From Lachnospiraceae bacterium (GTDB lineage Bacteria > Bacillota > Clostridia > Lachnospirales > Lachnospiraceae): a stretch of DNA of 58,467 nucleotides. Every line of letters starts with the position of its first letter. Position 1 is the stretch's first letter. The translations under genes and the position numbers were made by a program. Under the pieces are notes generated by a model that did not search any database, had not been told where the DNA came from, and saw only the letters and a list, made by a program, of their open reading frames with translations. The stretch is taken from NCBI GenBank assembly GCA_017430085.1, contig JAFRNR010000055.1:1-58467 (forward strand). Reading direction: 5' to 3'. Of the stretch, positions 1 to 7,476 are shown piece by piece.

Positions 1-28
1 ACCGCATGTCTTGTGTTATAGTAGCCAC
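1..28 (-). CDS. Transposase/integrase, N-terminal fragment (partial at window edge)
   Basis: Only the first nine codons are visible, reading (M)ATITQDMR from a GTG start. An AAGGAGG ribosome-binding site sits nine bases upstream. From memory, this opening resembles DDE integrase/transposase proteins of IS elements common in Lachnospiraceae, which begin with a helix-turn-helix region. The rest of the gene is off the window, so the assignment depends on the start peptide, the strong Shine-Dalgarno sequence and the IS-like end at 140. Confidence 0.45.
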
Positions 29-140
29 GATGGAAGTCCTCCTTAGGTTTTTTGTTGTGGTGACTTAATCCTAACACAAGTTGGCACTTCCATCTTTTTT
101 ATTGTGGAAGTCGGTGTAACATATGTATTGTAATCCTACA
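1..140 (-). mobile_element. Right end of an insertion sequence (element runs off the left edge)
   Basis: Read on the minus strand, the segment starts near position 140 with TGTAGGATTACAATACATA, which begins with TG as the terminal inverted repeats of IS3/IS481-type elements do. It then runs through about 110 bases of leader into the start of a transposase-like gene at 28. The leader has an inverted pair, ACTTCCATC and its near complement around 92-118, and a short frame ending just before a strong ribosome-binding site. The family and the boundary at 140 are inferences; the other end and any target duplication lie outside the window. Confidence 0.5.
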
Positions 141-171
141 TCCCTAAATGGCCCTGTTTTGGCGGAAAGCA

Positions 172-201
172 TTGCCACGGCGCGGGTTTGTGTGGTATGA
201 T
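172..201 (+). promoter_or_regulatory. Sigma-A-type promoter of the aldo/keto reductase gene
   Basis: TTGCCA at 172-177 and TATGAT at 196-201 are separated by 18 bases. The start codon of the reductase lies about 50 bases downstream, preceded by ACAGGAGATC. No operator or riboswitch-like structure is visible between them. Confidence 0.6.
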
Positions 202-253
202 AATGAAAATACTGGAGTGAAACCAGTTTGCCCGAAAACGACAGGAGATCATT

Positions 254-1276
254 ATGAAACGCATTCAGCTGGGAAACACCGGAATCGAGATCGAAAAGAA
301 CGGGTTCGGCGCGCTGCCGATCCAGCGCATTTCCAAAGAGGACGCCGCCGCGCTGCTGCGCCGCGCCTATGACGGCGGCATCAACTATTTTGACACCGCC
401 CGCGCCTACTCCGACAGCGAGGAGAAGCTGGCTTACGCCTTCCAGGGCATGCGGGACAAACTCTTTATCGCCACAAAAACCATGGCGACCACCGCGGACG
501 CCATGTGGAAGGACCTGGAGACCAGCCTGCGCACTTTGCAGACGGACTACATCGACATCTACCAGTTTCACAATCCCGCCTTCTGCCCCAAGCCCGGCGG
601 AACCGACGGTCTGTATGACGCGGCGCTGAAGGCGAAGGAGCAGGGCAAGATCCGCCACATCTCCATCACCAACCACCGCCTCGCCGTGGCCCGCGAAGCC
701 ATCGAGTCCGGCCTGTACGCCACGCTGCAGTTCCCGTACAGCTACCTGTCCGGGCCGCAGGAAGAAAGCCTGATCGACGGCTGCCGCGAAAAAGGCATGG
801 GCTTCATCGCCATGAAGGCGCTGGCCGGCGGCCTGATCCGCGACGGCTACACCGCGGCCGCCTACATGGAGACCAAGGATATCGTCGTCCCGATCTGGGG
901 CGTGCAGCGTGACTGGGAACTGGAGCAGTTCCTGGACGTCGTGCGGAACGGCGCCGAGCTCACCCCGGAGCGTCAGGCCACCATCGACCGCGACCGCGCC
1001 GAGCTGTGCGGCGAATTCTGCCGCGGCTGCGGCTACTGCATGCCGTGCCCCGTCGGCATCGAGATCAACAACTGCGCCCGCATGAGCCTCATGCTCCGCC
1101 GCGCCCCCGCCAAGGCCTGGCTCACGGAGGAATGGCAGGCCAAGATGCATATGATCGAAAACTGCCTACACTGCAACTCCTGCGCCTCCAAATGCCCCTT
1201 CGGCCTGGACACCCCGCGCCTCCTGCAGGACAACTACGAAGACTACTGGAAAGTGCTGGCGGAGAGCCAAAAGTAA
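254..1276 (+). CDS. Aldo/keto reductase with C-terminal ferredoxin-like domain
   Basis: A 340-residue cytoplasmic oxidoreductase. Residues 1-250 form an aldo/keto reductase barrel: GNTGIEIEKNGFGALPI at the N-terminus, then YFDTARAYSDSE carrying the family Asp and catalytic Tyr, and TKT further on. Residues 250-330 hold two cysteine clusters (CGEFCRGCGYCMPCP and NCLHCNSCASKCP), as in reductases fused to a 4Fe-4S ferredoxin domain. The likely role is NAD(P)H- or ferredoxin-linked reduction of a carbonyl compound; the substrate cannot be told. It is a single gene with its own promoter (172-201) and terminator (1288-1320). The ATG follows an AGGAG site. Confidence 0.92.
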   Translation: MKRIQLGNTGIEIEKNGFGALPIQRISKEDAAALLRRAYDGGINYFDTARAYSDSEEKLAYAFQGMRDKLFIATKTMATTADAMWKDLETSLRTLQTDYIDIYQFHNPAFCPKPGGTDGLYDAALKAKEQGKIRHISITNHRLAVAREAIESGLYATLQFPYSYLSGPQEESLIDGCREKGMGFIAMKALAGGLIRDGYTAAAYMETKDIVVPIWGVQRDWELEQFLDVVRNGAELTPERQATIDRDRAELCGEFCRGCGYCMPCPVGIEINNCARMSLMLRRAPAKAWLTEEWQAKMHMIENCLHCNSCASKCPFGLDTPRLLQDNYEDYWKVLAESQK

Positions 1277-1287
1277 CAACGTGACGA

Positions 1288-1320
1288 GATGACAGGGGAC
1301 GTACCTCTGTCATCTTTTTT
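1288..1320 (+). terminator. Intrinsic terminator of the aldo/keto reductase gene
   Basis: GATGACAG pairs with CTGTCATC around a GGGGACGTACCT loop and is followed by TTTTTT. Almost the same sequence recurs at 57404-57431, so this is one member of a dispersed terminator-like repeat family. Confidence 0.8.
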
Positions 1321-1337
1321 ATGAAATCGGCAATTGA

Positions 1338-1378
1338 GAAAAAAAACACAGGGGCGGCAGAACCGTCCCTGTAGTTTT
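1338..1378 (-). terminator. Terminator of the zinc-ribbon/DUF6273 gene cluster
   Basis: On the minus strand ACAGGGACGG pairs with CCGCCCCTGT and is followed by a long T run, just past the stop codon at 1414. The stem contains the GGGACGG core seen in several other intergenic hairpins of this window. Confidence 0.75.
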
Positions 1379-1413
1379 TCAATCTTATATTACCGAATCT
1401 CCGTCCCGGTCCG

Positions 1414-3798
1414 CTATGGCAGCCTGCTTAAGCTGACCCGGATGACCGGCCGGATACCGCCGTCATGATGGCTGACGCCGCTTCCTTCCGCATCGATACT
1501 CCCGTCATAATAAACGCCGGCGTTCTTTTCCTGCGTCACACCCGGACTGCGCAGACGCCACCAGCATCCGCCGGCTGTATCGATCCTTCCTTTCGCCGGC
1601 TGTGCCGCGGAACAGATCCGGCTGCCGTTCCCGCCGAAATACGAAAGAGCCTCCTGGATACTGAGCAGAAACACCCGGTCGTCCGTTTCATTGCCGCCGG
1701 CCGTCCCGTACTGAGGATTGTCTTCGTTAAGAATGCGGGAAACCTCTATGGCCTGTTTTTCTCTCTCGGTAAAACAGCTCTGATAGAAATCTCCGTTCAG
1801 CCACCGGCGCAGCGAACAGGTCTCCCAGGTCACGCTTTCCGCCGTATCATGATACGGTTTTCCCTCAATAGCCTGCGTGCTGATCAGCAGGGCATCGTCG
1901 CCCTGTATTTCCAGCACGGTCCAATCGACCGTCTGCCCGTCATAAGAACCGAGCGTGATCTGATCACCGATTTCGACACTTTCCGCCGGCGACTCCATGG
2001 TCTCCGTCACCGTATCCCAGCTCAGACAGATACCGGGCCGGATCCCGATCCAGTCCTCCGTGACGTTCCACCCGGAATAATGGATATCCCCGTCGCTCTC
2101 GACAATGGCGACCTCGTGGGAGGACACGCCCATCGTGCGGGTCCACCAGGCGCTGTGATTATTTTCCGGAACGACATAAAGGTCTTCGTAATTGATCGCG
2201 AACGGCGTCCCGTAACACATCCGGGAATATTCTTCAGGCAGGCACTCTTCGATCTCCTGAACGGAAAGCAGCGTGACTTTGTCGTACACTTCCGTGCCCT
2301 GGCCGGTCTTCGTATATGCCGGGTTTTTCGACGCATCGGCCCGGAAGATCAGCAGTTTGTTCTGTTCTTCCGCAGTGAATGCCGTCTGCAGGAAGAAATT
2401 ATTCAGCCAGGCCCGTATATCGCTGGAGGCGTAATTCATGTCGGCCAGCGTGGGATGGAACTGCTCCACGTCCAGGATGTAGCGGCTGAGCAGCCGCACC
2501 TGCTGCTCGTCATAGGAGATCACGATCCACTCGAGCGGATCCCGGTATTCAAACCCCCCGCCGGAGCCCGGATTTCCGTAGATCTCATAGCGGCCGAACT
2601 GCACGATATCGCCCACGTTCAGCGGCGGGACGAATGTGCCGCTTCCGGAGGTCGTCGGGGCTGTGCCTTCTTTGCCCAGCAGCTCATTGCTGATGCAGAT
2701 GACCGGGCGGACGCCCACGTCGTTTCTGGAGATCAGCATCCCGTCGTAGTCAAAATCTCCCGTCTGATCCACGGTCCCGGCGTACTTTTCGCTCCTGCCC
2801 ATCGTGCGGGTCCACCAGGGGCTGTACCCGTCTTCTGTCTGCAGTCCCTGCGCCAGCGCATAGGGCGTGCCCGCCGCCTGCAGGTATTCCGGAGGCAGGT
2901 AGCCAAACAGTTCGTTGATGGAAGAAACACCCACATGCCGGTAGATCTGCCCGGCCTGTCTGGTATTGGGATACAGATCATTCTTCGGCGGATCCAGTTC
3001 CATCCAGGGCAGCATGTTCTGCTCCATGAGGCTGAAAGCCTGCTCCATAAAGGAATTCGCCCCGCCTTCCAGCCAGCGGTCCAGATCGCTGTTTTCAAAC
3101 GTTCCTTCCGAGCCCGAAAACCGGACCGCGTCCAGGATATAGCGGCTGATCATATAAACGTTGGTCTCGCCCTTGTAATATACGATCCATTCGATAGGCT
3201 CCGCCCCGTTTTTCAGGTCATTGTCCTGCTCATACCGGCCGAAACTGACGACCTGGCCCCGATAGATATCCTGATAATTCAGGCTCGTCAGCGGCCGGAT
3301 CTTCTCTTCCGGCTCCGTAGGCATGACCGTCGTGGCAGCCGGCTCCGTCACGGGGCTCTGCGTTTCGGGCGGCGCGTCGGTCTCAGCCGGCGTCTGGACC
3401 GGTGTGGTTTCCGCCGCCGGCGACGCAGTAGTTTCGGCCGGCGTCTGGACCGGCGTGGTCTCCGCCGCAGGCGGGACGGCAGTCTCCTTCCCGTCCGTCG
3501 CTGCTGCAGCCTGCTCACTGCCGGAGATGCTGCCGGACTCAACGGGGACCCGGGTCGGCTCCGGATCCGTGCGCCCACCGCGGAAAAAGAGCAGATAGAT
3601 CCCGGTCCCGAGCAACACGACCGACAGCAGGATCACCGGCAGCAGCCAGATGTTATTCTTCTTTTTAGGCGCCGCCTTCGGCCCGGCCGGCTGCGGCTCC
3701 GGTCTCATCTGCCGGCTGTCTTTCGGCAGCGGCGCCCCGCAGAACGGGCAGAACGAGACATCGGCTTTTATTTCTTTTCCGCACTTTTTGCAGAACAT
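1414..3798 (-). CDS. Zinc-ribbon membrane protein with three DUF6273 domains
   Basis: A 794-residue protein. Residues 1-22 are a zinc ribbon (Cys 3, 6, 17, 20). Residues 50-72 are one membrane helix. Residues 95-170 are a Thr/Pro/Glu-rich linker made of repeats such as TPVQTPAETTASPAAET. Three DUF6273-type domains follow (about 175-380, 385-590, 595-794), each with a V.FG.YEQ...PIEWIV core, a LLSRYILD segment and, in the first two, the motif WWTRTMG. The ribbon should be cytoplasmic and the large part outside the cell. The start is the ATG at 3798, after AGGAGG. A longer frame reaching 3939 lacks a site. The stop is TAG. It is the last of three tandem paralogs; function unknown, perhaps surface sensing or carbohydrate binding. 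Confidence 0.85.
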   Translation of the reverse strand: MFCKKCGKEIKADVSFCPFCGAPLPKDSRQMRPEPQPAGPKAAPKKKNNIWLLPVILLSVVLLGTGIYLLFFRGGRTDPEPTRVPVESGSISGSEQAAAATDGKETAVPPAAETTPVQTPAETTASPAAETTPVQTPAETDAPPETQSPVTEPAATTVMPTEPEEKIRPLTSLNYQDIYRGQVVSFGRYEQDNDLKNGAEPIEWIVYYKGETNVYMISRYILDAVRFSGSEGTFENSDLDRWLEGGANSFMEQAFSLMEQNMLPWMELDPPKNDLYPNTRQAGQIYRHVGVSSINELFGYLPPEYLQAAGTPYALAQGLQTEDGYSPWWTRTMGRSEKYAGTVDQTGDFDYDGMLISRNDVGVRPVICISNELLGKEGTAPTTSGSGTFVPPLNVGDIVQFGRYEIYGNPGSGGGFEYRDPLEWIVISYDEQQVRLLSRYILDVEQFHPTLADMNYASSDIRAWLNNFFLQTAFTAEEQNKLLIFRADASKNPAYTKTGQGTEVYDKVTLLSVQEIEECLPEEYSRMCYGTPFAINYEDLYVVPENNHSAWWTRTMGVSSHEVAIVESDGDIHYSGWNVTEDWIGIRPGICLSWDTVTETMESPAESVEIGDQITLGSYDGQTVDWTVLEIQGDDALLISTQAIEGKPYHDTAESVTWETCSLRRWLNGDFYQSCFTEREKQAIEVSRILNEDNPQYGTAGGNETDDRVFLLSIQEALSYFGGNGSRICSAAQPAKGRIDTAGGCWWRLRSPGVTQEKNAGVYYDGSIDAEGSGVSHHDGGIRPVIRVSLSRLP

Positions 3799-3834
3799 GG
3801 AAAAAACCTCCTGTTTTTCCTCTTCTTCCCTCAT

Positions 3835-3881
3835 TTTAAAAAGCTCCCGCCCGGAGGAATGATCTCTCCGGGCAGGAGCTT
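3835..3881 (-). terminator. Intrinsic terminator between two DUF6273 paralogs
   Basis: On the minus strand AAGCTCCTGCCCGGA pairs with TCCGGGCGGGAGCTT across a short loop and runs into TTTAAAA. It lies 15 bases past the stop of the 3896-5515 gene. The next gene (1414-3798) therefore needs its own promoter or read-through. Confidence 0.85.
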
Positions 3882-3895
3882 CATGCCGCCGGTTC

Positions 3896-5515
3896 TTACC
3901 GCAGAATGCTCCGCGGCAGACTGATGCACGGGCGGACACCGAACTGGTCGACCGTCAGATCGCGGCCGTCATAGTTGAACGTACCGTCGCTGCGGACCAG
4001 CGTCGCCAGGTTCGTGGACTGGCCCATCGTGCGGGTCCACCACGGGCTGTACCCGTTATCCGACACGAACAGTTTTGTTTTGGCATAAGGCGTTCCCTGG
4101 GCCTGCCGCTTGGATTCCGAAGGGAAGTACTGCTGGATCTCCGAAATGGAAAGCAGCGCCACTTTCGCATACACGGTACCGCCCTGCTTCGTCGATTGAT
4201 GCTGGGGATTGAGGGTCGCGTCGGCATCCAATTCGAGCAGCTGGCTCTGTTCGGAAGCAGTAAAGGCACTGTTCAGGAACGCACTGTTCAGCCAGCGGTT
4301 GATCGAACTGTTCTGATAAGTGATGCTGGCACTCTGCTTATTGAACTCCTGCATGTCGAGGATGTAACGGCTCAGCAGCCACACCCGGTCTTCATTGAAG
4401 GCGAAGATGATCCATTCGATAGGTTCCGCACCGTTTCCGTAATATCCGTCCTGCTCGTAGCTGCCGAAGGTCACGATCTGGCCCACAGAGACGGGGACCA
4501 CCGAAGGTTCCGTGGGGGCTTCCGTCGTGGAGATGATGGCCGTGGGGGCTTCCGTAGACGGCTCCGTGGTCGTGGTAGGCTGGGGCGTGGTCGGGGCCGT
4601 AGTCGTGGTAGGCGCCGGTGTGGTCTGCTCAGGCGTGGGGGCTTCCGTCTGGACGGGGAGCGTTTCCGTCGGGATCGGGGCCGTCTGCTGCTGCGGCGTG
4701 GTCGGGATCTGTACGACGTCCTGCGTGCCGGGCTGAGCCGAAGGAACGGAGGCGCTGCTGCCGTTGCTGACGGTGAAGTCGAAATCGCTCAGATTCGCTT
4801 TGACGCCGAATAAGTCGCTCAGCTTCCCGGTGTCGGCGGCGCCCCAGCTGAAGCGGACGACATCGCCGGTGGACAGATTGGAGGAGCGGTTCAGCGAGCC
4901 GATCCGGATCTCGGGCACATTGTTCCGGCCGACCGATTTATTGCCGCCCAGCGTTGTTCTGTCCGCCAGGGCGGCCACGACGGCCAGTTCGGCCAGCACC
5001 TGATCGTCGGTCATGTTGTAGCCCTGGATCGACAGGGAGGCTTTCTCCGCCTGCACGGCAAGGTCCACCATCATGTCCATGCCCAGGGAATAAGTATTCC
5101 GCAGATAATCCCTGACTTTCTGACGGTTGCGGTCCGTCACGGCTAAAGCGTCCCCGTTTTCCTGGACCAGGCGGACGGAGTCCAGCCCCATCTTCGCCGT
5201 ATAATTCCCACTGCTGCCGGTGACGGTCGGGACCAGATAATTATTCAGGTCCAGGTTTCCGCCCCGCAGGAAGAGGAAATAGATCCCGGCGCCCAGCGCG
5301 AGCACCGCGGCCGCGATCACGGGGATGAGCCAGACTTTGGATTTCTTCCCGGAAGGGTTTTTCTCTTTCGGCACAGGGGCAGGCGCGGGCTCGGGGGCCG
5401 GTTTTTCCCGGTTCCATTGTTTCTGCTTCTGCTCCTGGATCACGACCGGCGCGCCGCAGCGGTTGCAGAACTGCATGCCCGGCTGAATGGTATTACCGCA
5501 TCTGTTGCAAAACAT
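3896..5515 (-). CDS. Zinc-ribbon membrane protein with one DUF6273 domain
   Basis: A 539-residue paralog of its two neighbours. It has a zinc ribbon at 1-22 (Cys 3, 6, 17, 20), a basic Lys/Pro stretch, a membrane helix at about 62-85, a unique extracellular domain at about 90-245 that is shared only with the 5568-7283 protein (NNYLVP.V.G.SGNY near its start), a Thr/Pro linker at about 255-345, and one DUF6273 domain with VTFGSYEQDG and WWTRTMG. The single helix and ribbon suggest a bitopic membrane protein displaying DUF6273 outside. No catalytic motif is apparent. The ATG is preceded by GAAGGAGA. Confidence 0.85.
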   Translation of the reverse strand: MFCNRCGNTIQPGMQFCNRCGAPVVIQEQKQKQWNREKPAPEPAPAPVPKEKNPSGKKSKVWLIPVIAAAVLALGAGIYFLFLRGGNLDLNNYLVPTVTGSSGNYTAKMGLDSVRLVQENGDALAVTDRNRQKVRDYLRNTYSLGMDMMVDLAVQAEKASLSIQGYNMTDDQVLAELAVVAALADRTTLGGNKSVGRNNVPEIRIGSLNRSSNLSTGDVVRFSWGAADTGKLSDLFGVKANLSDFDFTVSNGSSASVPSAQPGTQDVVQIPTTPQQQTAPIPTETLPVQTEAPTPEQTTPAPTTTTAPTTPQPTTTTEPSTEAPTAIISTTEAPTEPSVVPVSVGQIVTFGSYEQDGYYGNGAEPIEWIIFAFNEDRVWLLSRYILDMQEFNKQSASITYQNSSINRWLNSAFLNSAFTASEQSQLLELDADATLNPQHQSTKQGGTVYAKVALLSISEIQQYFPSESKRQAQGTPYAKTKLFVSDNGYSPWWTRTMGQSTNLATLVRSDGTFNYDGRDLTVDQFGVRPCISLPRSILR

Positions 5516-5567
5516 ATCAGTCTCCTTCTTCTATCGTTTTTATCAGAAAAAGTATCTGTTTTTTGTT

Positions 5568-7283
5568 TTACCGGCCGTTTTCGGCGGTTCCGAAGCCCAG
5601 CTGTCCGAAAAGCTCGTTGCTGATGCAGATGACCGGCCGGACGCCTATATACTCTTTGGTGACCAGAGTGCCTTCGTAATTATCCAGCTTTCCGGACGCG
5701 GGCACGACGCAAGCGTATTTCTCGCTCTTTCCCATCGTGCGGGTCCACCACGGGCTGTATCCGTCCTCTACCTTCAGGCCTTTCGCCAGTGCGTAAGGCG
5801 TGCCGGTGGCCTGATAGAATTCCGCGGGAAGATAATCGATCAATTCATTGACGGAGAAGATGGCTACGTAGCGGTACAGCAGCCCGGTCTGCTTCGTGGC
5901 CGGATAGTGCGAGTTCTTGGGCGGATCCAGGTCCTGTTCCGCCAGCAGGGAGCGTTCCGCCTTGGTGAAAGCCGTGTTCATAAAGGAATCATAGTCGCCT
6001 TCCAGCCATCTGTCCAGCGTGCTGGAAGCGAACGTATCCGTTCCGCCCGCTTTGGAGAACGGCTTGACGTCCAGGATATAGCGGCTGACCATATAGACGT
6101 TGCGTATGCCTTTGTAATAAAGGATCCATTCGATCGGCTCGGGACCGTTTGCCGTGTTGTTGTCCTGCTCGTATTCGCCGAAGGTGACGAGCATGCCCTC
6201 GTAAATGTCCCGGAAGCGCAGGCTCGTCACGGGAAGGGCCGTCTCTTCCGGCTCCGTGGAAGGCACTGTGGGCGGTTCCGTAGGCGCTTCCGTGGTGGGC
6301 TCGGTGGGAGGCTCCGTAGGAGGCTCAGTCACAGGCTCCGTAGGCGCTTCCGTGGGGGGCTCCGTGGCAGGCTCCGTGACCGGCACAGGCACGGTCGGCT
6401 GGGTGGTCGGTTCCGTGGCGGGCACGGCGGGCTCCGTAGGCGCTGCGGTGACCGGTTCGGTGTAGGCCGGGGTGGTCGATACCGCGACGGGAGACGCGGA
6501 CGTCGGGCCTGTCCCGCCCGAACTCTTTAAGGTAAATTCCGTATCGCCGCACTTCAGTCTGGCGCCGAATAAGTCTTTGATGACCGCGGTGTCGGCTCCG
6601 GACCAGGTAAAGCGGATTTTTTCCCCTTCGGAAAGGCCGCCGGACCTGCTCAGGTAGCCTTTTTTGACCTCCGGATCCAGATTTTCCAAAGGACCCCTGT
6701 CGCCGCCCAGGGCCGTACTGTCCGCCAGGGCGGCCAGCAGGGCCAGTTCGGCCAGGGTCTCATCCTCCGTCAGCACGGTATTGTTATAGGCGGACTTGCT
6801 CATCTCAAGCTGGACCGCGAGATCCACCATCGTATCCATGCTCAGCGAAGGGAACGTCTGCCTCAGGTAAGACTTGATTCTGGAACGGTTGCCGTCCGTC
6901 ACGGCAAAGGTCTTCTGATTTTCCTTGACCATACGCGCGGCGTCCAGCCCGATGCGGACGGAATAGTTCCCGCTGTTTCCGCTGACCGACGGGACCAGAT
7001 AGTTATTCACGTCCACGGTCCCGTGGAAGAAGAGGAAAAAGATACCGGCCCCCATCGCCAGGACCGCTGCGATGATCACGGGAATCAGCCAGCCTTTGGA
7101 TTTTTTCTTCGAGGCTTTTTTGGCACTGCCTGCTTTAGGGGCTGCGCCGCGACCCGCGGGTTTTTCAGGGACCCCCTGATTCCACTGATCCGTCTGCTGG
7201 CTGCTGACTGCCACCGGTGTCCCGCAATAATTGCAGAACCGCATGCCGTTCCGGACCTCTCTTCCGCATTTGCTGCAAAACAT
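5568..7283 (-). CDS. Zinc-ribbon membrane protein with one DUF6273 domain (first of three paralogs)
   Basis: A 571-residue protein with the same plan as the next gene: zinc ribbon 1-22, Lys-rich segment, membrane helix at about 65-87, an extracellular domain opening with NNYLVPSVSGNSGNY, a linker of TEPPTEAPTEP-type repeats, and a C-terminal DUF6273 domain with VTFGEYEQDN and WWTRTMG. The start is the ATG at 7283 behind AAGGAGAAGG, rather than an upstream Met at 7334 that has no site. A promoter lies at 7355-7383. Like its neighbours it probably sits in the cytoplasmic membrane with most of its mass outside. Confidence 0.85.
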   Translation of the reverse strand: MFCSKCGREVRNGMRFCNYCGTPVAVSSQQTDQWNQGVPEKPAGRGAAPKAGSAKKASKKKSKGWLIPVIIAAVLAMGAGIFFLFFHGTVDVNNYLVPSVSGNSGNYSVRIGLDAARMVKENQKTFAVTDGNRSRIKSYLRQTFPSLSMDTMVDLAVQLEMSKSAYNNTVLTEDETLAELALLAALADSTALGGDRGPLENLDPEVKKGYLSRSGGLSEGEKIRFTWSGADTAVIKDLFGARLKCGDTEFTLKSSGGTGPTSASPVAVSTTPAYTEPVTAAPTEPAVPATEPTTQPTVPVPVTEPATEPPTEAPTEPVTEPPTEPPTEPTTEAPTEPPTVPSTEPEETALPVTSLRFRDIYEGMLVTFGEYEQDNNTANGPEPIEWILYYKGIRNVYMVSRYILDVKPFSKAGGTDTFASSTLDRWLEGDYDSFMNTAFTKAERSLLAEQDLDPPKNSHYPATKQTGLLYRYVAIFSVNELIDYLPAEFYQATGTPYALAKGLKVEDGYSPWWTRTMGKSEKYACVVPASGKLDNYEGTLVTKEYIGVRPVICISNELFGQLGFGTAENGR

Positions 7284-7354
7284 CAGAATCCTTCTCCTTC
7301 TTAATCTAAAGTCATAAACAGACTGTTTCAGCACTGTCGTTTTTCCTGCATTGT

Positions 7355-7383
7355 ATCATACCACCAAAGGAGGCACGGCGCAA
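7355..7383 (-). promoter_or_regulatory. Promoter of the DUF6273 gene cluster
   Basis: Minus-strand TTGCGC (7378-7383) and TATGAT (7355-7360) are separated by 17 bases, about 70 bases upstream of the ATG at 7283. The -10 box is a good match; the -35 is only fair. Confidence 0.55.
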
Positions 7384-7395
7384 GGGAGAAACAAG

Positions 7396-7425
7396 AAAAA
7401 AGCCGCCGCAATGCGGCAGCCTTTT
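7396..7425 (-). terminator. Terminator of the Na/Pi symporter gene
   Basis: On the minus strand TGCCGC pairs with GCGGCG around ATT and is followed by GCTTTTTT, about 50 bases beyond the symporter stop codon and just ahead of the promoter at 7355-7383. Confidence 0.75.
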
Positions 7426-7476
7426 CCTGTCGGGCGGAGCGTTTTCCGCCCCGGGGCGCGGATCTCCGCGCGTTGT

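Noticed and set aside
1465-3924. 819-codon plus-strand open frame opposite the three-domain DUF6273 gene
   Set aside because: Composition effect of a GC-rich coding strand. The minus strand has zinc ribbon, signal for a membrane helix, repeats of a known domain and a ribosome-binding site; the plus frame has none.
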